Below are positions 11,342-22,080 of a DNA stretch of 64,000 nt, piece by piece. Numbering within the stretch: position 1 is the stretch's first letter; each line of letters opens with the position of its first letter. The stretch spans positions 8,524,501-8,588,500 of the forward strand of contig OZ022502.1 of the NCBI GenBank assembly GCA_963989385.1, given 5' to 3'. The position numbers and the translations under genes are program-made. The stretch is from Ctena decussata (lineage: Eukaryota; Mollusca; Bivalvia; Lucinida; Lucinidae). The notes under the pieces were generated by a model. The model searched no databases, was not told where the DNA came from, and worked only from the letters and a program-made list of their open reading frames with translations.

Positions 11342-12787
11342 CTAGTCCTGTTCATCGTCCAAATCAACATTAGGTATGGGTGTATTTGAGGGACAAGTCG
11401 TACCGCTATCACTTGAGTGGGAACCAGGTATTTTAATGATGCTGTTTTCTTTACCGTTAGCACCGGCAACACTTCCTTCTTTCTGAGTGTCATTTGCTAC
11501 ACTTGGCTCTTTTTCTGGCAATTTAGCATCCACTTCATCTTCCCCATTCATTACTTCACTTTTTAAGCTTCTGACATTTAATACGTCACTTCCAGTGCCG
11601 CGTTTTAATACATCACTTCCTGTGTCACGTTTTAACACGTCACTTCCTGTGTCACGCTCATTTTGTTGCCATGACGATTTTATTTCTATAGTGATAGCTG
11701 ATCGATTATCTTGTGTTACTGAACACTCTTCTGTCGCAGGAGGCGCGTTAAGAGCGCCACCATCTGGTTTATTGACGTCGACAACCGATTGCAACGCGTG
11801 TGTGTTGACGTCATACGGTTGAGAAGGTCTTTTAAACGATGAAGCAGTGTCCATACCTTCACGACCTTGTTTTGTTGGCATTTTTGTTGCATTCATTTGA
11901 AGAGTTTCAAGATATTCCTTAAACGTGTCTGCAGAATGGTAGTTTTTCTCAAACGCAGAATGGTGTATCTGTTTCGCAAATAAAGTATTCCTAAATCCTC
12001 TTTCTCTGTATCTCAGATTTTCAAATTTCATTGGTCTCTCGATTCTTGGCGCTTTTCTAGAGTCTTGTCTGATCAGTGGCAACATGTTGCGCATATGCGC
12101 AACAGGATCAACTATTGGTTGACGATGAATAGAAGAAACACGTTTAACTTCTAAAACTTCATTTCCGGAAGAGTACGTAACTGGTTTCATGTACTCTCGG
12201 AATCTAACAATCGTCCCACGCGGTTGTTGCGGAATGATCGTAATCTCTTTAGGATTAGGGGACGCGTTGCTACACCTACTAAGAGAACTTTTACTCAGAC
12301 TATCATTACTGCTGACACTCAATGGTCTTTCCTGTGGAATACGCGGCAGGGTAGAACTACGATACCTTACTCGGTCGACATCCAGGCAATAGGTGTTTCT
12401 GTATAACACATCTCTTGCGTCGCCTTCTCTTCCGGTTTTCACGTATTTACTCCAATGATATGGACTTATTTTCTCAAACACGTCTTTCTCTTTTGAGTCC
12501 GAATGCCTCTGAGTTGTAAAGTGGAATGTTTGATGTCGTGGCACCAGAAAGCTTTGTTCTACCCTCGCCATAGATGAAGCTGTTTGATTATGCGCTTTCT
12601 CGTACGGTTCGTATGTTCCGGGTTTAATCACAGTTTTCACCTTTTCCACAATGTCAAATCTACATGAAGTAGGCGCATCTTTTCCGTAATATTTATTTTC
12701 TATGTCCTTTAAAATTGGCACTCGAACGCCGTTGCCGAATACGGCCTTCACACCAGGAGCCTTCGAAGGTGGAATACTAGCATGCAT
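11342..12787 (-). CDS. Uncharacterised protein, long terminal exon
   Basis: An uninterrupted frame of 481 codons with the features of a host gene rather than a transposon. The first 90 residues are basic and aromatic (GVKAVFGNGVRVPILKDIEN, YGKDAPTSCRFDIVEKVK); the middle is Ser/Arg/Pro rich (STLPRIPQERPLSVSSNDSL); the C-terminal third is polar and acidic, with three tandem 9-residue units of the type KRDTGSDVL (coded at 11577-11657), ending DVDLDDEQD-like. There is no signal peptide, membrane segment or domain I can name. The open frame continues upstream of this ATG to a stop at 12869-12871 and that stretch is also protein-like (YGFPAESTSLRNTEHTKAH), preceded by a possible splice acceptor (CTTAAAG, AG at 12867-12868). 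I therefore infer the last exon of a multi-exon gene, with earlier exons at higher coordinates not identified. Low-complexity, probably disordered; a cytoskeletal or ciliary role would be speculation. Confidence 0.65.
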   Translation of the reverse strand: MHASIPPSKAPGVKAVFGNGVRVPILKDIENKYYGKDAPTSCRFDIVEKVKTVIKPGTYEPYEKAHNQTASSMARVEQSFLVPRHQTFHFTTQRHSDSKEKDVFEKISPYHWSKYVKTGREGDARDVLYRNTYCLDVDRVRYRSSTLPRIPQERPLSVSSNDSLSKSSLSRCSNASPNPKEITIIPQQPRGTIVRFREYMKPVTYSSGNEVLEVKRVSSIHRQPIVDPVAHMRNMLPLIRQDSRKAPRIERPMKFENLRYRERGFRNTLFAKQIHHSAFEKNYHSADTFKEYLETLQMNATKMPTKQGREGMDTASSFKRPSQPYDVNTHALQSVVDVNKPDGGALNAPPATEECSVTQDNRSAITIEIKSSWQQNERDTGSDVLKRDTGSDVLKRGTGSDVLNVRSLKSEVMNGEDEVDAKLPEKEPSVANDTQKEGSVAGANGKENSIIKIPGSHSSDSGTTCPSNTPIPNVDLDDEQD

Positions 12788-12871
12788 ATGCGCTTTTGTA
12801 TGTTCAGTGTTTCTTAAAGAAGTACTTTCAGCTGGAAACCCGTACGCGTCCTTATATTTTGTCGATCTTTA

Positions 12872-13865
12872 AGAAATGTCTAAATGGGGTAGGCCTTTTT
12901 GTTCCACTTTAAAGGACATGCCCCGTGTTTATTTTCAAATATTTCATTATTGTCCCCTGTTAATAGAAAGCTGATGTAGTATTTCTAAATATACAGACAT
13001 TGAAGTTTGAGCAAACAGTGCTGACCAAGATCAGACTGCTACTAAAGGAGCAGTCTGATCAGGGTCATCACTGTTTGCGATTCATTCAGCAGGTTTTGAC
13101 ACATGGCCGGACAGAAAAATCAAATTTGTTTTTATTTTGAAATAGTTACCATATCTGGCTTCAAAGTCTCAATATTTACTGAAATTTTGACACGGTTGAT
13201 ATTCAGTTTTAACCTAGTATCACAACAATCCGTTTGTATGTAAGCAAAGAAAGTTTAATTAATCTTGTAACTGTTGGAGTATACTATTTTCTATTCACTT
13301 TTAATATTAAATCACAATAACTGATAATGTATTAATCCGTTTGAATAATAAATATTGCTCAGCTTGATAACAAGGATCAACTTGTCAATTCAAACATTGT
13401 CATACCGCATGCGTTATTCAGAATTACACCATCTTTGTCTGTGAAATTCGGTTTTGAATACCGTCTGGAATTTGGAACAATCTACCAGTCGTTAACACTC
13501 CCGCCGTCAAACTGATTTATTGAGACACATACAATCTCCTCGGTTGAAATCAACACCTGAAATGAGCAATGAATGCTGTTAATTTCTAATGAAAGCAGTT
13601 CATACAGCGAAAAGGAGATTTGTGGCGTGTTAACCAAAGGGAAGGCCCAAATCAGACTGCATATCCCTACAAAGCCGTAAGTTTGCAGTGGTGTTCAGTC
13701 TGATCTAAGCGCTTCATCTGTTTAATCAGACTAACTGAGGCAAAAGGTCCCTAGGGAAGGTCCGACATGTAACTATATACATCTTGAACCAGAGTGCACT
13801 TAACGTTCGAACGGGACAACTAATGTCAACGTTGTGGGCTTGCATGGAAGTCGTGGCTTTGGAAA
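12872..13865. other. Intergenic or intronic, one hairpin
   Basis: If the gene at 11342-12787 is spliced, this is likely intron. I could not identify an upstream exon. A 68-bp hairpin lies at 13011-13078 and a weaker relative around 13630-13740. Confidence 0.4.
13011..13078. repeat. 68-bp hairpin with GCAAACAGTG arms
   Basis: GCAAACAGTG..GATCAGACTGCT faces AGCAGTCTGATC..CACTGTTTGC: arms of 30 bp with three mismatches around an 8-base loop. A small palindromic mobile repeat. Confidence 0.8.
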
Positions 13866-15590
13866 AACAAGAGGACCATTGGTCCTGTAGCTCACCTGGG
13901 TCCATTCAGCCTCAGTACTCTAGGGTTAGTTACTCTAAGGCCATCAGTCAATTGGTTTTGGTGAAAAAGATTTTTAAAGGTTTTAACCATATATGGGCAT
14001 GGAGGACATGTTGGTCATGTGACCTGGACGTTTGAAAAAATTTTCATTCCCTTAACCCCTGGAGGCTCTATATGAAATTTGGTTTCAAAATTGGCCCAGG
14101 GGCTTTTGAGGAGATGGTTTGATATTGTCAAAATGACAGAGTTCTGGGTCAAAAGTCAAAGAATGTCCTTGATCTCTTGTACTCATGAATCTTCATGTAC
14201 TCATTAACATGACTGTATATACCGATTTTTAGGCATATATCTTCAAAACTTTCCATGAAATCTTATGTTCTAGCATTTTCCCACATTTGACCTTGCAGTA
14301 AAATAGTCAAGGTTAACCCAAGGTCATTATTTTGAACAATCTTGATAGTACTGGAATTCCCAATGCTACATACCAAGCTTCAAAGCCATCGGTCAATTGG
14401 TTCTGGAGAAGAAGATTTTTAAAGGTTTTAACCATATATGGTCCTGGCGGCCATGTTGGTCATGTGACCTGGACTGTTTGAACAAATTTTCATTCCCTCA
14501 ATCCCTGGAGGCTTTATATGAAATTTCGTTACAACTGGCCCAGTTTTTTAGGGGATTATTTGATATTGTCAAAATATGAGAGTTCTGGATCAAAGGATAA
14601 AGAATGACCTTGACCTCTTGTACTCACAAATCTTCACTCATTAAGATAACTGTATATACCAATTCTTAGGCATATCTCTTCAAAACTTTCCATGAAATCT
14701 TATGTTCTAGCATTTTCCCATATTTGACCTTGCCGTAAAAAAGGTCAAGGTCAACCCATGGTCATAATTTGAACAATCTTGACAGTACTTGAGTACCCAA
14801 AGCTACATACCAAGTTTCAAGGCCATCGGTCAATTGGTTCTTGAGAAGAAGATTTTTAAAGGTTCTTACCATATATATGGGTGTGGCTGCCATGTTGGTC
14901 ATGTGACCTGGACCGTATGAATAAGTTTTTGTTCCCTCAACTCCTGGAGGCTCTATATGAAATTTGGTTTCAATTGGCCCAGGGGCTTTTGAGGAAATTG
15001 TTTGGAATTGTCAAAATATGAGAGTTCTGGGTCAAAGGTCAAAGAATGACCTTGACCTCTTGTACTCATAAATCTTCATGTACTCATTAAGATGACTGTA
15101 GATACCAATTTTTATCCCAAAATCTTCAACAGTTTCCAAGATATCTTATGTTCTAGCATTTTGCCATATAAAAGCACAAGGAAGCAAATTTGACCTTACC
15201 GTAAAAAAGGTCAAGGTCAACCCAAGGTCATAATTTGAACAATCTTGGTAGTACTCCCGTACCCGATGCTACATACCAAGTTTCAAGGGCATCGACCTAC
15301 TGGTTCTGGAGAAGAAGATTTTTTTAGGTTTTTACCATATATGGGCATGGCGGCCATGTTGGTCATGTGACCAGGACCGTTTGAACAACTTTTTGTTCCT
15401 AAGGTCCCAGGAGGCTCTATATGAAATTTGGTTACAATCGGCCCAGCGGTTTCAGAGGAGAAGTCGTTTGAAATTGTGGACGGACGGACGGACGGACGAC
15501 GGACGGACGGACGGACGGACGACGACGGACGACGGAGCCTGACCATACTATAAGCTCCCCCGGAGCCTCTGGCTCAGGTGAGCTAAAAAA
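13866..15590 (+). repeat. AGGTCA-rich composite repeat, copy 2 (about four units)
   Basis: Same family as 7991-9480, in the same orientation, with one more internal unit. It opens AACAAGAGGACCATTGGTCC with CTCACCTGGG and closes GGCTCAGGTGAGCTAAAA. Units carry GGTCAAAGGTCAAAGAATGA, AAGGTCAAGGTCAACCCAAG and CATGTTGGTCATGTGACCTG. A (GGAC)n tract sits just before the end. Confidence 0.8.
15478..15535. repeat. (GGAC)n microsatellite
   Basis: Tandem GGAC and GAC units over about 58 bp inside the 3' part of the AGGTCA composite repeat. The reading frame of Ser-Val-Arg-Pro repeats on the minus strand is its shadow. Confidence 0.9.
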
Positions 15591-16133
15591 ACTTTAAGGT
15601 ATGTTACATTGTATAAATTCCATAAAAAAAATTAAATCATAAAACTAATAGCTGTGAAGTTCACACCAAGTCAGCATCAAAACATTCAATATATTTTGGT
15701 CAGTAAAACCAAGCGTTAAAAGAATCCGTCAAGCTGTAATGACGCCGGTTTTCATACACATGCCACGTCCTGAAGTACTGGCTTATCTATTTATCAAAGT
15801 TTATAACAAGCTGTAGGAATTAAAAAAAAGTAGGGGTGGGGGTAAGACACGTAGAAGAGTTAGAACATGATTCGTTCGACTGCACGGAAATTTAACGAGC
15901 TTTAGCGGCCGTAAAGGTCATCTCAATTTTACTTCGATGTCCAATATACAATACAGACCTTGTACGTTACAAGCTATTTGGATGTTTAGGGATTGTAGTA
16001 TGAAGACATATAAGGAAAGCCTTTTGCATTGTTGTGTGAAAACATAACATTGAGAACCGAAATCTTTACTTTAACAGACATTGAAACTGAACAGTTTGAT
16101 ATGTTACATGTATATTGTCAGTAATATCAATAC
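15591..16133. other. Intergenic, nothing recognised
   Basis: AT-rich, no supported gene. Confidence 0.4.
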
Positions 16134-16375
16134 ATGAGCCGCGACTCGAGAAAACCAACAAAGTGGTTGTGCGCCCAGCGCAGACTCAGATCAGCCTGGA
16201 CATCCGCCCAGTCTGATCAGACTCTTTGCTTAACGCTTAAATGGTAGCTAAGGGTCTAAGCTACCTTCATGCGGACAGCGAAGACTCTGATCTGACTGCG
16301 CGGATGCCCAGGCTGATCTGAGTCCGCGCTTGGCGCACAACCACTTTTTTGGTTTTGTCGTGTCTCGGCTCACAT
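16134..16375. repeat. Fold-back MITE-like repeat, family A copy 3
   Basis: Best-preserved copy. ATGAGCCGCGACTCGAGAAA at the left faces the complement of ATGTGAGCCGAGACACGACA at the right. Inner arms CAGCGCAGACTCAGATCAGC and GCTGATCTGAGTCCGCGCTT pair, as do CATCCGCCCAGTCTGATCAG and its partner. About 242 bp. Confidence 0.85.
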
Positions 16376-16822
16376 CAATAATAAACAGTTTAACTGAGTT
16401 ACAGAATATCTAGTTCACAACTTTGGGTATCCCGTATTGTTCTGATTTCTTTCTTGGACTGACAGAATGCAAACTTGGCGTACAATAGGTGTCGAAAATA
16501 ACAGAAAAAATATGGTTTCTTATTATGATATGGAAAAATCAAACAAACATGCATATTTATAAGTTGAATGAAAAATTAATCGTCGTATAAATATTCTCAC
16601 GGAAAATTGATCTCATGTCTGCTATTTCATGCAACCAGTCAAACATACACTGCTATGAGAAAAGGGCCCTTTTGCATGTGAGAACAGCGGATTCATATTA
16701 GACTTCCTACCCGAACAGGGCGACGTCAGATCTTTCCCAGTTAGATGTAAAGCAGCAACAGTCTGACAATAACGCGAAACCTCTGATGTGCTCGAATGGG
16801 CAGTTCGTCTTGGACTTCCCTA
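16376..16822. other. Intergenic, nothing recognised
   Basis: No supported gene or repeat. Confidence 0.4.
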
Positions 16823-17026
16823 TTAGGGTCAAGTTAGGTAAATTCGGACAGCAGGTAAAATCGGACAGCGACATTGTTTCCTGTATATGACAGTTGTTTG
16901 GAATTCAAACAAAACTAACTTGGCAAAAATGGAAAATCCTTATGAGCCGTCCCATCTGGATTTTCACTGTTTACAATGGTATGTCCGATCTTACCCGCTG
17001 TCCGAAGTAACCGGACTCGACCCTAA
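16823..17026. mobile_element. 204-bp MITE with TTAGGGTC termini
   Basis: TTAGGGTCAAGTTAGGTAAA at the left is complementary to the right end (..GTAACCGGACTCGACCCTAA) over about 56 bp, including TTCGGACAGC and ATCGGACA blocks in both arms. The central 90 bp is unique. Non-autonomous inverted-repeat transposon. Confidence 0.75.
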
Positions 17027-19388
17027 CATTTGCAATGTAAAGCACTTTCATCGCTGTATAGCATAAATTTGAACTTAAACTTAAATTTTAATGACTTTTC
17101 GAATTTCAGTCTATTTTAAAGCATTTTACTGTAATAAAGTCTTTTTTCGCTTTGAAAATGTTTTTATAAAAGTCATTAAGTAGTCTACCTGTTTTATTTT
17201 TTTCCGTACTTTTACTTTTCATTTACACAAGTAAATTAACTCAAATTAAGTTTTATATGAATCTTTCTATGTTTCTAAGCGCTTTGCATTCCCTACGAAT
17301 ACATGAAGTTTGTATCCATATTGTATAGCATTTTTTATATCAGAAACGAAACGAGAATACGAAATTCAAAACAATAAAACGAAAACTATTACCTTATTTT
17401 CATCAGTACCGATATAATAAGATTGAATTATCTTGTAACATAATTTTAAATTTCAACCTAGTTTGTTGTCCGGTCTTTATCCACTACATGTACACAGGGA
17501 TTAAGATAATCCAAGACCGACGGAATCACGATATTCTAAACAATACAGCTGGCAGGAACTAAAAAGACTTGGTAAAATTTACAAAAGAATTTCATCTTTA
17601 AATCCATACAAAATCACTTACTACTTGTAACGGCTTTAAATGTTTACAACAGACGTATAGACTTTACCTTATGCCCTGTGCAACCAAGGGAGACTCAGGT
17701 TAGTCTGCCCGTTTGCGAGTCTTTTCTTGTTGCATTAGGTATATTTGAACTCCGAAAATAGCGACAAGCTAAAAACCGGTTCAATTTGAGCAAATAATGA
17801 ATGCGCTGATCTGAGTCTTGACTGTGGACATATATGAAAAGGTAATTTCGTGTCACGCCCCATATTTTCGAAAGAAGAAATCGGAGAGTTTTTAAAAAGT
17901 TTAAGAAGATTATAATAGGCTTAGTAAGCGCGGTAAATACTTTATTGAAGTAGTGAAATAAAGGGCAAACTAAAGGAATCACTGTTCTTCACGTCATCAC
18001 CACGAAAATGTACGTCGTGCGGCGCACTAAAACAAGTGGGTACTGCATGACTACAAATAGATCATTCAGGATTCACAGATCGTGCAGGCAAAAACAGAAG
18101 ACTCTGACCAGACTGCGCGGAAGCGCAGACTGATCTAAGTCTCATCTGTTTACAAATGTCATGCTATAAGGTACATTTTACCACACTTTTCTTCTCTACC
18201 CCGTATCTTGATCATACGAAGGTCACCCGCATTTTAATTGGTAATTTGATCAGATTTTATTGTTCGATTTTCATAGAAAATGATAATTTTCGTCTCAAAT
18301 ATAAAGCTAATACAGGGGCCTGAAGCCATTAAAATGCATTTCTTTGCATATAATTATTTAAAAATCTATATAGCTAATGGGACCATATATGCTAAGTCAA
18401 CGCGGAAGACAACTAATGTTCTATTCTGTTCTATTCTACTAGTGGTAAATTCCTCCTGTTCTAGGAGAACAGGTTAGGAAGTATTGACCCCCACCAATTA
18501 AAGTAGTCAGATGGAAACGTATGGTGCACTTCAATATTTTTGCAAGAATCGAAATGTCTTTACTACTAATTCTCGGTTGATATACAATAAAAACAAAACA
18601 AAACAAAAAAGTGGTAAAATTTAGTCATACCAATAATAAGACGGTAAACCATTTTATTTTTCAGATATTACTGATATTAACGGAGATAACATTTATTTAT
18701 AACATAGTCCATAGCAAGAGTTTTGTATAGCTTCTCAAAGACTGTCCTAAATGACTAAAATAAAGACCAAAAATTAACACCCATGCTCACGGGAACCCAT
18801 TTTTAAAAGAAACTTGACATTTCATACATTTAAAACACACTTTATATATGGTACCACAGAAATGAAAATCACCGAAAATTGGTTCCCGATCCACGGATTA
18901 TTCTTCTTTTGAATATACTATGCATATCGCATGAAATAAAAGACAGCTTCTTTTTTAACTCCTATGATACGTATATACCTACTTCAAATAGAAAAGAAAT
19001 CTCTGCAAACCTTTATTCTTGTATTTTCCGTCAACAAATACTGATCAATGTGGTTCTCAGTAAATAACAATTAAAGGCGTTTTACCATTTAAAATACGTT
19101 TACCGTAATGTCCTTCAATATTGGCCCAGAAGCGCTAAGCATACATATGGCCGTATTTTTGGATGAGCAGTCTTACCTGTGACTACACTATATACCATTT
19201 CCAACAGCAACAACAAAATATGACAACTCGCTGAATTTTAATCTAAACTCGATATATTTAGGATAGCCTGTTAAGGTGTGTCGATCCATGTTTTTCCGCC
19301 ATTTTTACGAAAACAAACAATCTTCGGGACTTCCCGTGTGCTTCGTTGGAGGACATATCCCTTTCAACATTGGGGTTTACTCTGAAAG
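17027..19388. other. Intergenic, nothing substantial
   Basis: No gene supported. Degraded members of the family A fold-back are hinted at near 17690-17830 and 18060-18150 (CAGACTGCGCGG..CTGATCTAAGTCT). A perfect short palindrome, CCTGTTCT-AGG-AGAACAGG, lies at 18455-18473. Confidence 0.4.
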
Positions 19389-19465
19389 GAAAGAATTTGC
19401 TCCCCTGAGGGAGCAAATTGTATTCATTAGGAGTTGACCCCAAGTCACAAGGGAGGCAAAAATAA
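19389..19465. repeat. Hairpin repeat, family B copy 1
   Basis: GGAAAGAATTTGCTCCCCTGAGGGAGCAAATTG: AATTTGCTCCC and GGGAGCAAATT (19394-19419) are perfectly complementary around CTGA. Followed by GAGTTGACCCCAAGTCACAA. The second copy at 21725 shares the hairpin and the GTTGACCCC block. Confidence 0.65.
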
Positions 19466-20833
19466 AACAGCAGAGTTGCTTCCCCTAAGGCTGTATCTAT
19501 TCGCCTTCAGCTGTCCCAATATTTAGGTTAATTACGGTAACTGGTCTTACCGCTTAGCTGCTGTATCTATTATTTACGCCAATTAAAGGAACAAAGTACA
19601 GATGAAAGAATTAAATTGATTACAATTACAAATGGAAGCAATTGTTCGCCTGTCAATAATCACAGAACATTTTGTGATTTAAAACCCACACTGAAAATAC
19701 ACATAGTGCTACAGTAAAATGTAGAATCGGAGTCTTGTTCATTTGTTACAGAGTAAACAAAAACAAAACAAAAAAAAGAATAAAATGAGACAAAAGGAGA
19801 CAAGTGAGCGTGGGTTCAGGTTTACCCCTGACAAGGCCACCACCAAAGTAAGTCCAAATTATTGAACCCTGGCCCAATCAAAGAGCCGGACTCCAATGCC
19901 AAGTCATTATGTATCAAAGGTAAAATTATAGATTACTTTTAATAAAAATGCTTATGTAAACTTAGTCCCACATATTGACCCCTGGCCCTTCCCAAGTCTC
20001 TGACTCTAATGCTTAAGTTTTCAATATCAAAAGCATACTAGAGATATCATGAATCAAATATAAAAATCTGCCATTTGGCTACAATGATATGAGCTCTCAA
20101 AAAGACTTATCGCAAAGCGTTGACTAAACTAAGTCCTAACTATTGAGCACTTGCACCACCAAGGGGCCTGACTCAAATGCTTACTTCTTCCATATCAAAG
20201 GCAATTCTACAGGGATAAACCACTTGTGGGAAGGATCTCCAAAAGGCTACAGATATGAGCAATAAAAAAGTTTTAACGCGAAACATACATTTAAAGGTGC
20301 AATACAAATATGTAGAACAGTAATTTCCCAGACAACGTCGTTAAGAAACTGTTTATTTTAGTGCCGTCTTAGGTGTAGATTTCCCTTTCCTGTTTGGTGT
20401 TCAGGGCAGGATGTAGATCATTGCCCTTTTTCTCTACTTTGCAGGGACAGTTTCTGTAGATTTAATCCTGACAGAAGACACAAAAGCATTATATCTGGTG
20501 TAAACATAAATTACGTAACATAATTGGAACATGGACAGGGAACAACTTTTTGAAAGTTTCGTATAAATTTCAGGACACGGAGCATAAAGAATAAGACAAT
20601 TTTGCTGTAAATGAACTCGGTAACTTTTCATATTACAACAGTCAATATACTGCTCATATATTAGCCATAAGTATTCCCTTCTGTGACATATAGGCGGTAC
20701 AGGTATACTTCATCATGGGCGCAGCTCTTGGTATCACACTTTCTTAACCTCAAGGCTGTTACGAAACGAAAAAGAGTTGTTACGAAACAAAAAAGAGTCA
20801 TAGTTCCAAAGGCACTTGGTCGTTGTGGCTAAA
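19466..20833. other. Intergenic, nothing recognised
   Basis: No supported gene. Several short A-rich tracts around 19740-19790. Confidence 0.4.
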
Positions 20834-20859
20834 CAAATTTGTTTAGCTAAACAAATTTG
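20834..20859. repeat. 26-bp perfect palindrome
   Basis: CAAATTTGTTTAG followed by its exact reverse complement, within two direct copies of CTAAACAAATTTGTT. Just upstream (20754-20805) is a doubled block GTTACGAAACRAAAAAGAGT. Confidence 0.85.
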
Positions 20860-20874
20860 TTGAGCGACGATGAT

Positions 20875-20972
20875 CATTTTTATTGGTTTATTTGTTGCTT
20901 CACGTCCACGGTAAACATCTATGGTCATGTCGGGACGGTCAATTAACCTAACCACATTATTCCTGGGCAGGC
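20875..20972. repeat. About 95-bp dispersed repeat, copy 1
   Basis: Contains CGTCCACGGTAAACATCTAT, GGTCATGTCGGGACGGTCAA and CCTAACCACATTATTCCTGG. Nearly the same sequence is present at 40067-40160. Identity unknown. Confidence 0.7.
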
Positions 20973-21724
20973 TTAGACCTCCTAAGCGATTAACCAGTAC
21001 TCTCTTTCGCCAGTAACTGACAACTGCCCTTCTTAGGTCGTTTGGGAACTATGACGCTTTTTCGTTTCTTAACAGCTCTTTTCCGTTTGGTAACAGCCCT
21101 TGTATATACATAGTTAACCAGGGTGGGTAACATTTGGTTTGTTGCTAGCTGCACATTCTTCTGAAGTGAACAGCGACATAAAGACCAAGTATGATTTGCC
21201 ATCTAAACCTGTCGGTATGCTCTCTGGACAATCAGAGTGTGTAAATGATCGCCTGGCGACGCCTACAAACGCAATCACCATCGTCCTTCTGCACATACGA
21301 TGACCACCGCAGATGAGGTAAAAGACCAAAGACAGGTTTTGTGATCACTGTAGCACCCTTACAAACGCATTCATCTTGATACCTTTAATACCAAAGTTGA
21401 CACTGACCACCAGAGGCGAGAATGAGTGATTGGAAAAGAAGACTATGGCAAGTGCAACAGTGATGATCCTTTTAGCAGGATATACTGATAACCACTACAC
21501 TCTTGCGCTTCCTACAACTGGATGCACCCTCGCTCTAAAACTAGTATAGCGCTTACCAAAACCAAAGTGCAGAAAAAAGAGACAGAACATCAGAGTAACA
21601 AAGACCTGTGGCGCAGTCTACTGGACACATCAAACTCGTTGTCTGTGATTTCAGCGTGCTTGTCGACCGCAGGATAGGCCAGCAACAAAGGAACTGGATG
21701 CAGTATCCCTTACAAAGGGGACTA
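20973..21724. other. Intergenic, nothing recognised
   Basis: Slightly more GC-rich than its surroundings but without a coding frame I can support on either strand. Confidence 0.4.
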
Positions 21725-21805
21725 CTATAATAGGAAAGAATTTGCTCCATTGGAGCAAATTCATTCCTATAATAGTTGACCCCTATTGATAAGAGAGGTA
21801 AGCAT
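21725..21805. repeat. Hairpin repeat, family B copy 2
   Basis: CTATAATAGGAAAGAATTTG facing CAAATTCATTCCTATAATAG: a 51-bp palindrome centred on CTCCATTGGAG, followed by TTGACCCCTATTGATAAGAG as in copy 1 at 19389. Confidence 0.75.
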
Positions 21806-22080
21806 GAAAATGACAGTCGTTTCCTCTGAAAGTGTATAACAATTTACCTCACTTCAACCTACCAACGGAGTTGTGGGAGAAACTGGCGTCGCCAGAAAAG
21901 GTAAAGCTGCTTTATAAAGGGAAGAGGATCTGTGAAGCTGAGCGGAAGGTTAATGCGCGCAAAGACAGAGCTGACGCATCTCCAGCAAAGGCTCCGTCTG
22001 TCTTCCGATCTGTTTCGTTCTATTTCTAACAGGAAGTCTAGAGCGCACATCAAATCTGTTTGAATATGACAGTTATAATT

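Noticed and set aside
15283..15546. Ser-Val-Arg-Pro-rich frame on the minus strand
   Set aside because: Translation of the (GGAC)n microsatellite.
18455..18473. Steroid-receptor response element (TGTTCT-AGG-AGAACA)
   Set aside because: The half sites are in the everted order relative to the known element, occur once and have no gene nearby.
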